Below are positions 6,417 to 14,946 of a stretch of DNA of 64,000 nucleotides, piece after piece. Under the pieces are notes generated by a model. That model was not told the DNA's origin. It did no database searches and worked only from the letters and a program-made list of their open reading frames with translations. Made by a program: the position numbers and the translations under genes. The DNA is from Trinickia mobilis (GTDB lineage Bacteria; Pseudomonadota; Gammaproteobacteria; Burkholderiales; Burkholderiaceae), in the NCBI RefSeq assembly GCF_017315705.1, contig NZ_JAFLRF010000013.1, positions 39,670-103,669 on the forward strand, read 5' to 3'. How positions within the stretch are numbered: position 1 is the stretch's first letter; the number at the start of each line of letters is the position of its first letter.

Positions 6417-8929
6417 GCGCGCCAGACTATCGCGCGTTCCTCGAAGCCAAGGTGCGCATGGCGCACTTCGATGGCTTCGATGTATCACCGGAAGAGATCA
6501 ATCCAAACCTGAAGCCGCACACGCGCGACATCGTGCGATGGGCGCTACAGGGCGGCCGGCGCGCGGTGTTCGCCTCGTTCGGGCTGCACAAGACGGCTAC
6601 GCAACTGGAGTGCATGCGCCTGATCGGCGTGCATCGCCCTGGCCTGCGCCTGAACGTGATGCCGCTCGGCGTGCGCCAGGAGTTCCGCCGCGAGATCGAG
6701 CAGCGCTTTCGTGACGATTATGCGATCGATGCGCGGTTCATCCGGTCGGACAGCGAAATTGGCGACGAGCGCACCCTCTACCTGACGAACTACGAGTCGG
6801 TGCGCGAGGGCAAGATCGATCCTCGGAGGTACCGCGCGGCGAGCCTGGACGAGGCGGATGTACTGCGCAGCTACGGCTCGAAGACCTTCCAGGAGTTCCT
6901 GCCGCTATTCGACGGCGTCGAGTTCAAGTTCGTCAATTCGGCGACGCCCAGCCCGAACCGGTACAAGGAACTGATCCACTACGCCGCGTTCCTCGGCGTC
7001 ATGGATAGCGGCCAGGCGCTCACGCGCTTCTTTCAACGCGACAGCGAGAAGGCCGGGAACCTCACGCTCTATCCGCACAAGGAACATGAGTTCTGGCTGT
7101 GGGTCGCGAGCTGGGCAGTATTCATCCAGCGCCCGAGCGATCTAGGCCACTCCGACGATGGATACACATTGCCGGAAATGGACGTCCGCTATCACGAGGT
7201 CGCGAGCGACTACGCGGCGGCCGGCGCGGACAAGATGGGCCAGGGTCTGCTGATTCCGGATATCGCGATGGGCCTGTCCGCCGCGGCGAGCGAGAAGCGC
7301 GGCTCCATGGCGGCGCGCGTAGCGAAGGCGGCCGAGATTGTCACTGCGGATCCGGACGACCACTTCATTGTCTGGCACGACCTCGAGGACGAGCGCCATT
7401 CCCTGCAGGCTGCGATTCCTGAAGCGGTCAGCGTCTGGGGTACGCAAAACCTCGACGAGCGCGAGCAGCGCATTGCCGACTTCAGCGACGGCGCCTACCG
7501 CGTGCTGTCGACCAAACCGATCATCGCTGGCGCTGGCTGCAACTTCCAGCGCCATTGCCACCGCGAGGTTTTCGCTGGCGTCGGCTTCAAATTCCGGGAC
7601 TTCATCCAAGCCATCCACCGCGTACAGCGCTTCCAGCAGTTGCACCGCGTGCGGATCGACATCGTCCACACCGAGGCCGAGCGCGAAGTCGTGCGCAACC
7701 TGCAGGTGAAGTGGCAACAGCACATTAAGGTGGGCGAGAAGATGACAGCGATCATCCGCGAGTACGGACTCAACCAGCTTGCGATGCGCGACGCGCTGGT
7801 GCGCTCGATCGGCGTCGAGCGTCTCGAAGTCAGCGGCCTGGACTTCACGGTCGCGAATAACGACTGCGTCGATGAGGCGCGCCGCCAGCCGGAGAACGGT
7901 ACCGACCTGATCGTGACGTCGATCCCGTTCGCGAACCACTACGAGTACTCGCCGAGCTACAACGACTTCGGCCATACCGAGAACAACGGGCATTTCTGGC
8001 AGCAGATGGACTTCCTGACGCCGGAACTGTTCCGGATCCTGCGTCCGGGCCGCATCGCCTGCTTTCACGTCAAGGATCGCGTGCTGTTCCAGAACGTGAC
8101 CGGACTCGGCGCGCCGTCGATGGACTATTTCCACGAGGAGGCCTCGCTCCACTTCCGTAAGCACGGCTTCGTGAAGATGGCGATGATCGTCGTGAACACC
8201 GACGTCGTGCGCGAGAACAACCAGACGTACCGCCTGGGCTGGTCGGAGCAGTGCAAGGACGGCACGAAGATGGGTGTCGGCTGCCCGGAATACGTCCTGG
8301 TGGTCCGCAAGCCCCAGACCGATCGCAGCCGCGGCTATGCCGACGAGCCGGTGAAGAAGGACAAGGCGGCCTACACCCGGGCCCGCTGGCAGACGGACGC
8401 CCATGCGTTCTGGCGCTCGAGCGGCAACCGGCTCCTGACCGCCGAGGAAATGGCCAGCTACGGGCCCGCGAAGCTCGCCAAGATGTTCACCGAGTACAGC
8501 CTCGCGAACGTCTACGACCACGAGTTCCACGTGCGCATCGGCGAGGAGCTCGACGAGCGCGGCGCGCTGCCGTCGACCTTCATGAGCCTGGCGCCCGGCA
8601 GCCATAGCGACGATATCTGGCACGACGTCAACCGCATGCGCACGCTCAACGGCGACCAGCAGCGCCGCGCGGTCGAGCAGCACGTCTGCCCGCTGCAGTT
8701 CGACATCGTCGACCGCCTAATCGAGCGCTACAGCAACCCGGGCGACCTGGTCTATGACCCGTTCGCCGGCCTGATGACCGTACCGTACCGGGCGCTCCTA
8801 AAAGGGCGCTGCGGCGCCGGCAGCGAGCTCAACACCGCCTATTTCATGGACGGCGTCCATTACCTCAAGGCAGCGGAGCGCGAGATGTCGATGCCCACGC
8901 TGTTCGACTTCGAGGAGCACCCCGCATGA
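6413..8929 (+). CDS. fused DEAD/SNF2-type helicase and DNA adenine/cytosine-N4 methyltransferase
   Basis: An 838-aa two-part enzyme starting at GTG 6413 (GTGA overlap). Part one (about 1-480) is a superfamily-2 helicase: Walker A variant GLHKT at 57-61 (usually G.GKT), DEAD box near 146, NSATP as motif III, and IIAGAGCNFQ...FIQAIHRVQRFQQLHRV as motifs V-VI. Part two is a circularly permuted (beta-type) amino methyltransferase: TSIPF near 502 takes the place of the catalytic DPPY/SPPY motif, and YDPFAGLMTVPYRAL near 782 is the S-adenosylmethionine motif. It probably modifies phage DNA against host restriction; target base and sequence are unknown. Both the Walker A and the catalytic tetrapeptide deviate from consensus. 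Confidence 0.85.
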   Translation: MSAPDYRAFLEAKVRMAHFDGFDVSPEEINPNLKPHTRDIVRWALQGGRRAVFASFGLHKTATQLECMRLIGVHRPGLRLNVMPLGVRQEFRREIEQRFRDDYAIDARFIRSDSEIGDERTLYLTNYESVREGKIDPRRYRAASLDEADVLRSYGSKTFQEFLPLFDGVEFKFVNSATPSPNRYKELIHYAAFLGVMDSGQALTRFFQRDSEKAGNLTLYPHKEHEFWLWVASWAVFIQRPSDLGHSDDGYTLPEMDVRYHEVASDYAAAGADKMGQGLLIPDIAMGLSAAASEKRGSMAARVAKAAEIVTADPDDHFIVWHDLEDERHSLQAAIPEAVSVWGTQNLDEREQRIADFSDGAYRVLSTKPIIAGAGCNFQRHCHREVFAGVGFKFRDFIQAIHRVQRFQQLHRVRIDIVHTEAEREVVRNLQVKWQQHIKVGEKMTAIIREYGLNQLAMRDALVRSIGVERLEVSGLDFTVANNDCVDEARRQPENGTDLIVTSIPFANHYEYSPSYNDFGHTENNGHFWQQMDFLTPELFRILRPGRIACFHVKDRVLFQNVTGLGAPSMDYFHEEASLHFRKHGFVKMAMIVVNTDVVRENNQTYRLGWSEQCKDGTKMGVGCPEYVLVVRKPQTDRSRGYADEPVKKDKAAYTRARWQTDAHAFWRSSGNRLLTAEEMASYGPAKLAKMFTEYSLANVYDHEFHVRIGEELDERGALPSTFMSLAPGSHSDDIWHDVNRMRTLNGDQQRRAVEQHVCPLQFDIVDRLIERYSNPGDLVYDPFAGLMTVPYRALLKGRCGAGSELNTAYFMDGVHYLKAAEREMSMPTLFDFEEHPA

Positions 8930-9162
8930 CAGCCAACCGGAAAGTGCGGCCACTGACGGCCGACGAGGGCGTGATCGCCGAGCGTCTGCGTCGCATCGTG
9001 TCGACGCGCGACGCCTTCCCGATCCGTGACCCGGATCTCGCCGCGGTGATGGAGCTGCTGCATCGCATGGCGTCGACTGGGACGCTGGCGACGCTGCAAT
9101 GGATGGCAGGCGACGCGATCGTGAAGCTGCGCGCGTACGTGGTGAAGCAACAAGCCGAGTAA
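8926..9162 (+). CDS. small hypothetical protein
   Basis: 78 aa (MTANRKVRPLTADEGVIAER...), helical in appearance. It begins in an ATGA overlap with the helicase-methyltransferase gene and ends 13 bases before the replication initiator. No family recognised; coupling supports it being real. Confidence 0.6.
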   Translation: MTANRKVRPLTADEGVIAERLRRIVSTRDAFPIRDPDLAAVMELLHRMASTGTLATLQWMAGDAIVKLRAYVVKQQAE

Positions 9163-9175
9163 CTGAAGGTCCGCC

Positions 9176-10147
9176 ATGAGCGAAGCCGTAAAACCCGAGA
9201 AGCGTGCCCGATTCCGCAAGATCGAAGTGCGGATGTGGGGCGACGAGAAGTTCTGCAAGCTGACGCCGATCCCGCCGTGCGGCCAGGGTCTCTGGGTCTA
9301 TCTGTTGACTGGACCGCATACCGGACCGATCCCGGGAATCTTCCGCATCGGTCGCGCTGCGATGGCCGAAGAGTTGAACTGGGACATCGAAGCCTTCGAC
9401 GAAGCCTTCCGGGAAGCCTTCCAGCAAGGCATCGTGAAAGCCGACTGGAAAGCCAAAGTCGTGTGGATTCCGAACGCTGTTGCGTGCAACCGTCCGGAGT
9501 CGCCTAACGTCGTCACATCGTGGGGTTCCGAGTGGGAATTGATCCCCGAGTGCGACCTGAAACGCGAGTCGTACGAATCGTTGAGAGCCAATATCTGTGG
9601 GCTTGGAGAGGCTTTCGCCAAGGCTTTCGATAGGGCTTTCTCTAAGCCTTCCGGAAAGGCTTCGGTTAAGCCTTCCGGAAAGACTTCCCTTAATCAGGAG
9701 CAGGAGCAGGAGCAGGAGCAGGAGAAAAACACAGAGGCTAACGCCTCTGTCGACAGCGGCAAAGTCGCGCCGCCTGTCGACCTGCTCGGCCACGTGCCTG
9801 CACCTTCCTTGGTTTGCCCCGCTCAACGCATCGTTGACGCCTATCACGAACTCATGCCGGACAACCCCCGCGTGAAGAACCTTAGCGACGCCCGGCGCAA
9901 GAACATCGCCGCTCGGTGGAAAGAGGCGGCGAAGCTGAAGTGCCGACCGTTCGGCTATGAAACCGTCGAAGCTGGCATGGTGGCCTGGCGCAAGTTCTTC
10001 ACGGTATGCGCGCAATCGGACTTCCTGACTGGCAAAGCGAAGCCACAGCCCGGTAAGCCGCCGTTCCTGGCCGACATCGACTGGGTGATGAACGCGGCGA
10101 ACTTCACCAAGATCCTCGAGAACAAGTACCACCGGGAGGCTGCGTGA
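9176..10147 (+). CDS. phage replication initiator (lambda O / DnaT-like role)
   Basis: 323 aa. N-terminal part (RFRKIEVRMWGDEKFCKLT ... LLTGPHTGPIPGIFRIGRAAMAEELNW ... GIVKADW) is the winged-helix domain commonly seen at the start of phage replisome organisers. A low-complexity linker (EQEQEQEQEK, from GAGCAG repeats) joins it to a C-terminal domain (ARRKNIAARWKEA ... WRKFF ... FLTGK ... FLADIDWVMNAANFTKILENKY) of the type that recruits helicase in DnaT/GntR-like initiators. Repeats inside the gene at 9606-9690 may be the origin. It is followed, after the PP-loop gene, by a phage DnaB helicase, in agreement with an initiator function. Confidence 0.75.
   Translation: MSEAVKPEKRARFRKIEVRMWGDEKFCKLTPIPPCGQGLWVYLLTGPHTGPIPGIFRIGRAAMAEELNWDIEAFDEAFREAFQQGIVKADWKAKVVWIPNAVACNRPESPNVVTSWGSEWELIPECDLKRESYESLRANICGLGEAFAKAFDRAFSKPSGKASVKPSGKTSLNQEQEQEQEQEKNTEANASVDSGKVAPPVDLLGHVPAPSLVCPAQRIVDAYHELMPDNPRVKNLSDARRKNIAARWKEAAKLKCRPFGYETVEAGMVAWRKFFTVCAQSDFLTGKAKPQPGKPPFLADIDWVMNAANFTKILENKYHREAA
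9606..9690. repeat. iteron-like repeats inside the initiator gene, candidate origin
   Basis: GGCTTTC recurs at 12-base spacing (9610, 9622, 9634), followed by AAGCCTTCCGGAAAG at 9644 and again at 9668 (24-base spacing). The latter is itself close to palindromic and contains the inverse of the first repeat. Lambda and relatives place iterons of the origin within gene O; this may be equivalent. Confidence 0.45.
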
Positions 10148-11142
10148 CAGATCGACCGATCCTCCACGTCGTTTCGATGTCCGGCGGCAAGGACAGCACT
10201 ACGACCGCGCTGTTGGCAATCGAGATGCACGGCCGCGAGAACTGCCGCTTCGTCTTTGCCGATACCGGCAACGAGCACGAGATCACCTACGAATATGCGC
10301 TGGAATATCTGCCGCGCGCGTTGGACATCACGGTCGACGTCGTGCGAGCGGATTTCTCCGCTGAGTTCGAGGTGAAGCGTCGGAACCTGGCGCGTATCGC
10401 GGCGGGCGAGCCGGAGTCGGCGGTCTATGGGCGCCGGAAGTTCAAATACGCATGGACGCAAGAGGCAGCTACTCGTGCGCTCGAACTGCTGCATCCGACC
10501 GGCAATCCCTACCTTGATCTCTGCATGCTCAAAGGCGGCTTTCCTTCGCGGAAGCGCCAGTTCTGCACGCAGTACCTGAAGACCGAGCCGCTGACCGAAT
10601 ACGCGCTTGAGCGCATCGACGAAGGTCACGCGGTCTGGTCATGGCAGGGAGTTCGCATCGACGAAAGTGAATCGCGCCGCACGCGGCTGCAAGGCACCGG
10701 AGCATGCGTGAAGGGCTTCGAGGTGGTAGGCGGCGGTCTGTTCATCAACCGGCCGATCCTCCGCTGGCACGTCGCAGACGTCTTCGAAGCGCACGCGCAC
10801 GCTGGCATCAAGCCGAACCCGCTCTACCTCCAGGACATGACGCGTGTCGGGTGCATGCCCTGCATCAACTGTTCGAAGGATGAGCTATCCGCAGTCGCGC
10901 GTCGTTTCCCTGAGCACATTGAGCGCATCGCCGAATGGGAGCGGCTCGTCTCGAGCGTCTGCCGCGCGGAATCGCCAGTCTCGTTCTTCCACCTCGGCAC
11001 GAAAGGACATCGCGGCCAGTCATCGACGATCTGGAGCGTGGTCGACTGGGCGAAGACCACGCGCGGTGGCCGTCAGTACAACCTGCTCGCTGATGCCACT
11101 GAGCCGACGGCCTGCTCCTCTTCCTACGGACTTTGCGAATGA
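10144..11142 (+). CDS. PAPS-reductase-like PP-loop protein
   Basis: 332 aa. The nucleotide-binding PP-loop SGGKDST lies at residues 13-19, followed by FVFADTGNEHEITYEY, as in phosphoadenosine phosphosulfate reductase and DndC-like enzymes. Two Cys groups are present: C...QFCTQYLK in the middle and GCMPCINC toward the end, which may hold a metal or iron-sulfur cluster. Many phages carry such genes next to replication genes; whether they do sulfur activation, base or backbone modification, is unknown. The GTG start overlaps the initiator stop (GTGA) and the end overlaps dnaB (ATGA). Confidence 0.82.
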   Translation: MTDRPILHVVSMSGGKDSTTTALLAIEMHGRENCRFVFADTGNEHEITYEYALEYLPRALDITVDVVRADFSAEFEVKRRNLARIAAGEPESAVYGRRKFKYAWTQEAATRALELLHPTGNPYLDLCMLKGGFPSRKRQFCTQYLKTEPLTEYALERIDEGHAVWSWQGVRIDESESRRTRLQGTGACVKGFEVVGGGLFINRPILRWHVADVFEAHAHAGIKPNPLYLQDMTRVGCMPCINCSKDELSAVARRFPEHIERIAEWERLVSSVCRAESPVSFFHLGTKGHRGQSSTIWSVVDWAKTTRGGRQYNLLADATEPTACSSSYGLCE

Positions 11143-12536
11143 ACGCGCGAGAACTTCCTGATGACGATTCCGGCGTCCGCGTGCCGCCGCACAGCATCGA
11201 GATGGAGCAGTCGGTGCTCGGCGCGCTGATGCTCGATAACGAGGCGATCGACCGGATCGGCGAGCTGCGCGCCGAGCACTTCTACCGCTACGAGCATCGC
11301 CTCATCTTCAACTCGATCGCCAAGCTGATCATGTCGAACCGCGCGGCCGACGTGATGACGGTCTATGAAAGCCTGGGCGCTTCAGGGCATGTCGATCAGA
11401 CCGGCGGCCTCAAGTACCTGAACTCCATCACCGGCAACACCCCGGGCGCCGCGAACATCTTTCGCTACGCGCAGATCGTTATCGACCGCGCCAAGATGCG
11501 GAAGCTGATCACGGCGGCCGACGAAGTCTCTGCCGAGGTGTTCACCCGAAATGGCAAGACGGTCGATGAGCTGATCGCCTACGCGCAAGAGAAGTTCGAG
11601 CCGCTGTCGGAAGGGATCACGGGGGGCATGAAGCAAGTTGGCCCGCTTCTCACTGCAGTGGTCGAACGGATGGATCGCGAATACCACGGCGAAGCGTCGA
11701 CAGCGCTCTCGACCGGCCTGCGCGAGCTCGACTTCAAGCTCGGTGGCGGTCTGTACGACGGCGAACTGGTCATCGTGGCCGGACGACCGTCGATGGGCAA
11801 GACGGGACTGGCGATGGCGATCGGTGAGCACGTGGCCGAGCAGTACGGGCCTGTCGCGGTCTTTTCGCTGGAAATGCCCGGAGAGCAGCTGATACAGCGC
11901 GCGCTCTCGCGCCACGGCGATCTCCCGCTGCACGTGATCCGAAACGGCTCGCGCATGACCGATGCGGACTGGCCGAGGGTCACCCATGCCGTCCAGATCG
12001 TCTCCGAACTGCCGCTGCTGATCGACGACACCGCCGGGCTGTCGATGCCTGAGATCGCGAGCCGTAGCCGTGCCGTGAAGCGGAAGTACGGGCTGAAGCT
12101 GGTCATCGTGGACTACCTACAGCTGATGACCGGCGGACCGGACGAGCGCCACGACCTGCGCATCGGTAGCTACTCGGCAGGCCTGAAGGCGCTGGCGAAG
12201 CAGCTAGGCGTGCCGGTGATCGCCTTGTCCCAGCTGAATCGCGCGCTCGAGCAGCGCCCTAACAAGCGGCCGATCATGGCCGACCTTCGCGACTCAGGCG
12301 CGCTCGAACAGGACGCCGACACGATCCTGATGCTGTACCGCGACGAGGTCTATCACGAGAACACCTCGGACAAGGGCGTCGCCGAGGCAATCATCGCCAA
12401 GCAGCGCAATGGCGCGCTCGGGACTGCATACCTGTCGTTCGTGCACGAGCAGGCGCGCTTCTCTGACATGCCAATGGGCTACATGCCTGCACCGCGTACG
12501 CCGCCATCAAAGCCGAGGGGATTCTCAGATGACTGA
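11139..12536 (+). CDS. dnaB: replicative DNA helicase (DnaB-like)
   Basis: 465 aa, the usual DnaB length. The N-terminal domain is typical (HSIEMEQSVLGALMLDNEAID ... HRLIFNSIAKL). The RecA-fold ATPase follows with Walker A GRPSMGKTGLAMAI, Walker B LVIVDYLQLM, and IALSQLNRALEQRPNKRP with LRDSGALEQDAD. It would be the ring helicase loaded by the phage initiator at the origin. ATG 11139 is in an ATGA overlap with the preceding gene; a TTG six bases earlier is unlikely. It overlaps the resolvase gene by 8 nt. Confidence 0.93.
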   Translation: MNARELPDDDSGVRVPPHSIEMEQSVLGALMLDNEAIDRIGELRAEHFYRYEHRLIFNSIAKLIMSNRAADVMTVYESLGASGHVDQTGGLKYLNSITGNTPGAANIFRYAQIVIDRAKMRKLITAADEVSAEVFTRNGKTVDELIAYAQEKFEPLSEGITGGMKQVGPLLTAVVERMDREYHGEASTALSTGLRELDFKLGGGLYDGELVIVAGRPSMGKTGLAMAIGEHVAEQYGPVAVFSLEMPGEQLIQRALSRHGDLPLHVIRNGSRMTDADWPRVTHAVQIVSELPLLIDDTAGLSMPEIASRSRAVKRKYGLKLVIVDYLQLMTGGPDERHDLRIGSYSAGLKALAKQLGVPVIALSQLNRALEQRPNKRPIMADLRDSGALEQDADTILMLYRDEVYHENTSDKGVAEAIIAKQRNGALGTAYLSFVHEQARFSDMPMGYMPAPRTPPSKPRGFSDD

Positions 12537-13044
12537 TCTCGTAACCGAATTCGACGTCGAGTATGTGGGCGCCAACCCGACGCTCAATATCCTCGCGCTC
12601 GACCTTGGAACCTATTGCGGCTGGGCACTCGCGCGCGGCGCCGCGATGACCTACGGCACCTCTGTGTTCGCGCCGAAGCGGCACGACGGGCCCGGTCAAC
12701 GGTGGCTGAAATTCCGCGCGATGCTCGCGCGCCTCTACAACACGGCCGGCGAGCTTCACGCCATCTACTACGAGGACGTGAAGAACCACGCCGGCACGCA
12801 GGCGGCGCACTGCTACGGTGGATTCGAATCCCAGCTGCAGGTCTTCTGCGACATCAACCGAGTGCGCCTGGTCGGCGTGGGCGTGGGCCAGATCAAGAAG
12901 GCCTGGACCGGGCGCGGCAACTCGAACAAGGACGAGATGATCGACGAGGCGCGCCGCCGCGGCTTCAAGGTGTCGGCGGACGCCGACGACACGGCTGATG
13001 CGCTGGCGATCCTCAACCTGGCGATGAAAGTGGAGACGAAGTGA
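12529..13044 (+). CDS. RuvC-like Holliday junction resolvase
   Basis: 171 aa with the RNase H-fold resolvase acidic residues: ILALDLGTYCGWAL (first Asp), AIYYEDV (Glu), and the C-terminal DADDTADALAIL (paired Asp), with K in GQIKKAWTGRGNSNKDEM. RuvC-type nucleases cut four-way junctions; in phages they resolve branched DNA before packaging. Starts inside the last codons of dnaB and overlaps the next gene by one base. Confidence 0.82.
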   Translation: MTDLVTEFDVEYVGANPTLNILALDLGTYCGWALARGAAMTYGTSVFAPKRHDGPGQRWLKFRAMLARLYNTAGELHAIYYEDVKNHAGTQAAHCYGGFESQLQVFCDINRVRLVGVGVGQIKKAWTGRGNSNKDEMIDEARRRGFKVSADADDTADALAILNLAMKVETK

Positions 13045-13580
13045 TGGGAAAGCGCGCTGGATACCGGTTCTGGACGGTTCAAGAAGAAAAGCAGCTTCGC
13101 GAGCTGTGGGCCACGCAGACGCCGATCAAAGAGGCGATGCACATGTTCGGCGATCGCTCGTATCAATCGGTGATCGGGCACGCCATACAGATGGGCTTGG
13201 GGCGCAGGCCGATTCCAGTGCGTTCGAAGTTCTCCGCAGCATGGGAACAGATCCGGCGCGAGCTTGAGAAGGGAAAGCCGCTGACGTCCCGAGAGCTCGC
13301 CGAGTTGACGGGAGGATGCCAGCGCAACGTTACGGACGTGCTCAAAGCGCGCTGCACCGGAGAGGATCAGCAGGTCTACGTTCTTCGCTGGAAGCGGGCC
13401 GGGCGCGCTTATTTGTGGACCGAACTGTGGATGCTCGGTGACGGTGAAAACGCGCCCAGGCCGCGGCGTGTCACCCAAGACGACATCAACCGTCGGCGCC
13501 GCGAACGCCGTGCGGCGCTCGCGCACCTGAGTGCTGGTCACCAGTTCGGCGCTGCTGTCGAGCAGCTGAAGGCTGCCTGA
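13044..13580 (+). CDS. putative Myb/SANT-like DNA-binding protein
   Basis: 178 aa from ATG 13044 (GTG 13041 is possible). The N-terminus (YRFWTVQEEKQLRELWATQTPI ... SVIGHAIQMGLGRR) resembles a Myb/SANT-type helix-turn-helix seen in phage and GcrA-like proteins. A second helical region, LTSRELAELTGGCQRNVTDVLK, looks like another HTH. A basic tail follows. Probably a DNA-binding regulator; targets unknown. Confidence 0.6.
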   Translation: MGKRAGYRFWTVQEEKQLRELWATQTPIKEAMHMFGDRSYQSVIGHAIQMGLGRRPIPVRSKFSAAWEQIRRELEKGKPLTSRELAELTGGCQRNVTDVLKARCTGEDQQVYVLRWKRAGRAYLWTELWMLGDGENAPRPRRVTQDDINRRRRERRAALAHLSAGHQFGAAVEQLKAA

Positions 13581-14101
13581 TGGAACGCCTCATCGTCGAC
13601 GGCCGCGTCTCCGACATCGCCGCTGGTGCTCCGGTGCCGCTGCAGTGGACGGAAGGCTATGCGGTGCTGCCGGCATTCGGGCGGCGCGCGCACTGGTTCA
13701 AGCGCGATGCGCCGCGCGCGGTGTCGATCGACGGCGTGCCGATGCTGATCACGCCGGTCGCCGCCGCGTGCGGGCATACGCGGTTTGAAGTCGGCGCAGT
13801 CGGCCTGATGCAGCCCGGGCGAGTTCGAAGTGTGTCAGCGCTGCGCGGCGGCGCGAGGAGAGAAGGGATGAGCTTCACCATCCACCTCGGCGAGAACGTC
13901 ATCTACACGAAGGACGGCGGCGCGCCGCTGCACCCGAAACAGACGGTCTTGCTGTATGAGGGATTGTTCACTCTGCCGGACCACTGCGAGGAGACGGTCG
14001 GCTCGGAACGCCTCTTACGCAGCTGGCGCATCCCGACGCACGGCGGTCACTACCTGCTGCGCGAGTTCCTGCCGTCATCGGCAAAAGGATGGCCCTGGTG
14101 A
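13580..14101 (+). CDS. apparent frameshift fusion of two small genes (Zn-type protein plus unknown)
   Basis: The frame encodes 173 aa but looks like two genes joined by one extra G in the GGG at 13817-13819. Without that base the first gene would continue GEFEVCQRCAAARGEKG and stop at TGA 13869-13871. This supplies CxxC to pair with the upstream ACGH, giving a zinc-type C-x-H...CxxC pattern that the present frame loses. The TGA would overlap ATG 13868 (ATGA), which has GGAGAGAAGG just before it and starts a 77-aa protein (MSFTIHLGENVIYTKDGG...). Either a real mutation, a sequencing error or a recoding site could explain this. Functions of both parts are unknown. Confidence 0.6.
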   Translation: MERLIVDGRVSDIAAGAPVPLQWTEGYAVLPAFGRRAHWFKRDAPRAVSIDGVPMLITPVAAACGHTRFEVGAVGLMQPGRVRSVSALRGGARREGMSFTIHLGENVIYTKDGGAPLHPKQTVLLYEGLFTLPDHCEETVGSERLLRSWRIPTHGGHYLLREFLPSSAKGWPW

Positions 14102-14298
14102 GCACGAACGTCCAAGTTTCTGAACTCGATCGGCTGATGTGCGACATGTGGAACCGCCACTCGATCGCGCCGACTTGCCTGATCGTCGCGCCGAAAGCCG
14201 AGCGCACGCTGATGCGGATCATCTTCCCGCCGCTGCCGATCGCGCGTACGTCGAAGATGCGCCGCCTTCGCAAGCTCAAGTACCGGCGGCGTCCGTGA
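14098..14298 (+). CDS. small hypothetical protein
   Basis: 66 aa beginning VSTNVQVSELDRLMCDMWNR, with a basic C-terminus (KMRRLRKLKYRRRP). GTG 14098 is in a GTGA overlap with the preceding stop; ATG 14089 lacks a properly spaced ribosome site. No family recognised. Confidence 0.5.
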   Translation: MSTNVQVSELDRLMCDMWNRHSIAPTCLIVAPKAERTLMRIIFPPLPIARTSKMRRLRKLKYRRRP

Positions 14299-14348
14299 GC
14301 AAGCTGAAGAAAGTCTCTGAACCCGTTCCAACCGAAAGGAGAGAGTGA
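14295..14348 (+). CDS. possible 17-aa coupling peptide
   Basis: GTG at 14295 overlaps the upstream stop (GTGA) and the TGA overlaps the next ATG (TGATG). The 17 residues VSKLKKVSEPVPTERRE may serve only to couple translation. Confidence 0.25.
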   Translation: MSKLKKVSEPVPTERRE

Positions 14349-14608
14349 TGGATGCAAGCGCTGAAATGCCGAAGTACGTATGTCACAAAAAAGTTTGGGC
14401 ACTGAAGATCAAGTCAATCCAAGGCGATGGAATCCTCGGAGAGTTTGAAATCACGCCCGAGGATGAGGGTTATGCGCCATTCCTAGTGCCCGATTCCTAC
14501 GTCACGAAACACAACCCGCAAGTCGGCGGCTACTACGTGGTGTACGAGGACGGCTACAAGTCTTACTCGCCCGCCAAGGCATTTGAAGACGGCTACACGC
14601 GGATCTGA
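14348..14608 (+). CDS. hypothetical phage protein
   Basis: 86 aa with a strong AGGAG six bases before ATG 14348. The sequence (KYVCHKKVWALKIKSI ... EGYAPFLVPDSYVTKHNPQVGGYYVVYEDGYKSYSPAKAFEDGYTR) is well ordered and aromatic-rich, and looks like a small beta-rich domain. I recall similar unnamed proteins in phages but cannot give a function. Confidence 0.7.
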   Translation: MDASAEMPKYVCHKKVWALKIKSIQGDGILGEFEITPEDEGYAPFLVPDSYVTKHNPQVGGYYVVYEDGYKSYSPAKAFEDGYTRI

Positions 14609-14613
14609 AGACC

Positions 14614-14946
14614 ATGACGGCGCGCCTCGTCGGCATCCCCAAGCTGGTCACGTTCCGCTCGGAGGACCTGCGGCGTGCCGTCGTGACGCTGCCGTGCATG
14701 AACTGCGGCATCGAGCGCTACACGCAGGCCGCGCACGGCAACACGGACAAGGGCCAAGGCCTGAAGGCGAGCGATGCCGCCATCGCCGCGCTGTGCTGCG
14801 ACCGGCCCGGCGTCCGTGGATGCCACGCCATGCTCGACCAGGGTGGCGCCATGGGAAAGGAAGAGCGCCGCGCGTTCGAACTGGAAATGATCGCCAAAAC
14901 CTACATCGCGCTGATCGAGCGCGGCCTTTTGAGGACCGTCAAATGA
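14614..14946 (+). CDS. YbcO-like / HNH-type nuclease domain protein
   Basis: 110 aa. The pattern PCMNCG ... TQAAHGN..KGQGLKASD ... ALC ... GCHAMLDQG combines paired Cys with His residues as in the DUF1364/YbcO group of HNH-fold recombination nucleases encoded near Holliday junction enzymes in lambdoid phages. The fold is expected to bind zinc and cut DNA. Overlaps the next gene by ATGA. Confidence 0.65.
   Translation: MTARLVGIPKLVTFRSEDLRRAVVTLPCMNCGIERYTQAAHGNTDKGQGLKASDAAIAALCCDRPGVRGCHAMLDQGGAMGKEERRAFELEMIAKTYIALIERGLLRTVK

Noticed and set aside
7142..8683. Long open frame on the minus strand opposite the helicase-methyltransferase gene
   Set aside because: High-GC antisense shadow; the plus-strand frame has clear enzymatic motifs and the opposite product is Ala/Val/Arg-rich without any.
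8798..10132. Minus-strand frame over the replication initiator with a Leu run
   Set aside because: The Leu run is only the reverse of the GAGCAG repeats; the plus-strand gene is well supported.
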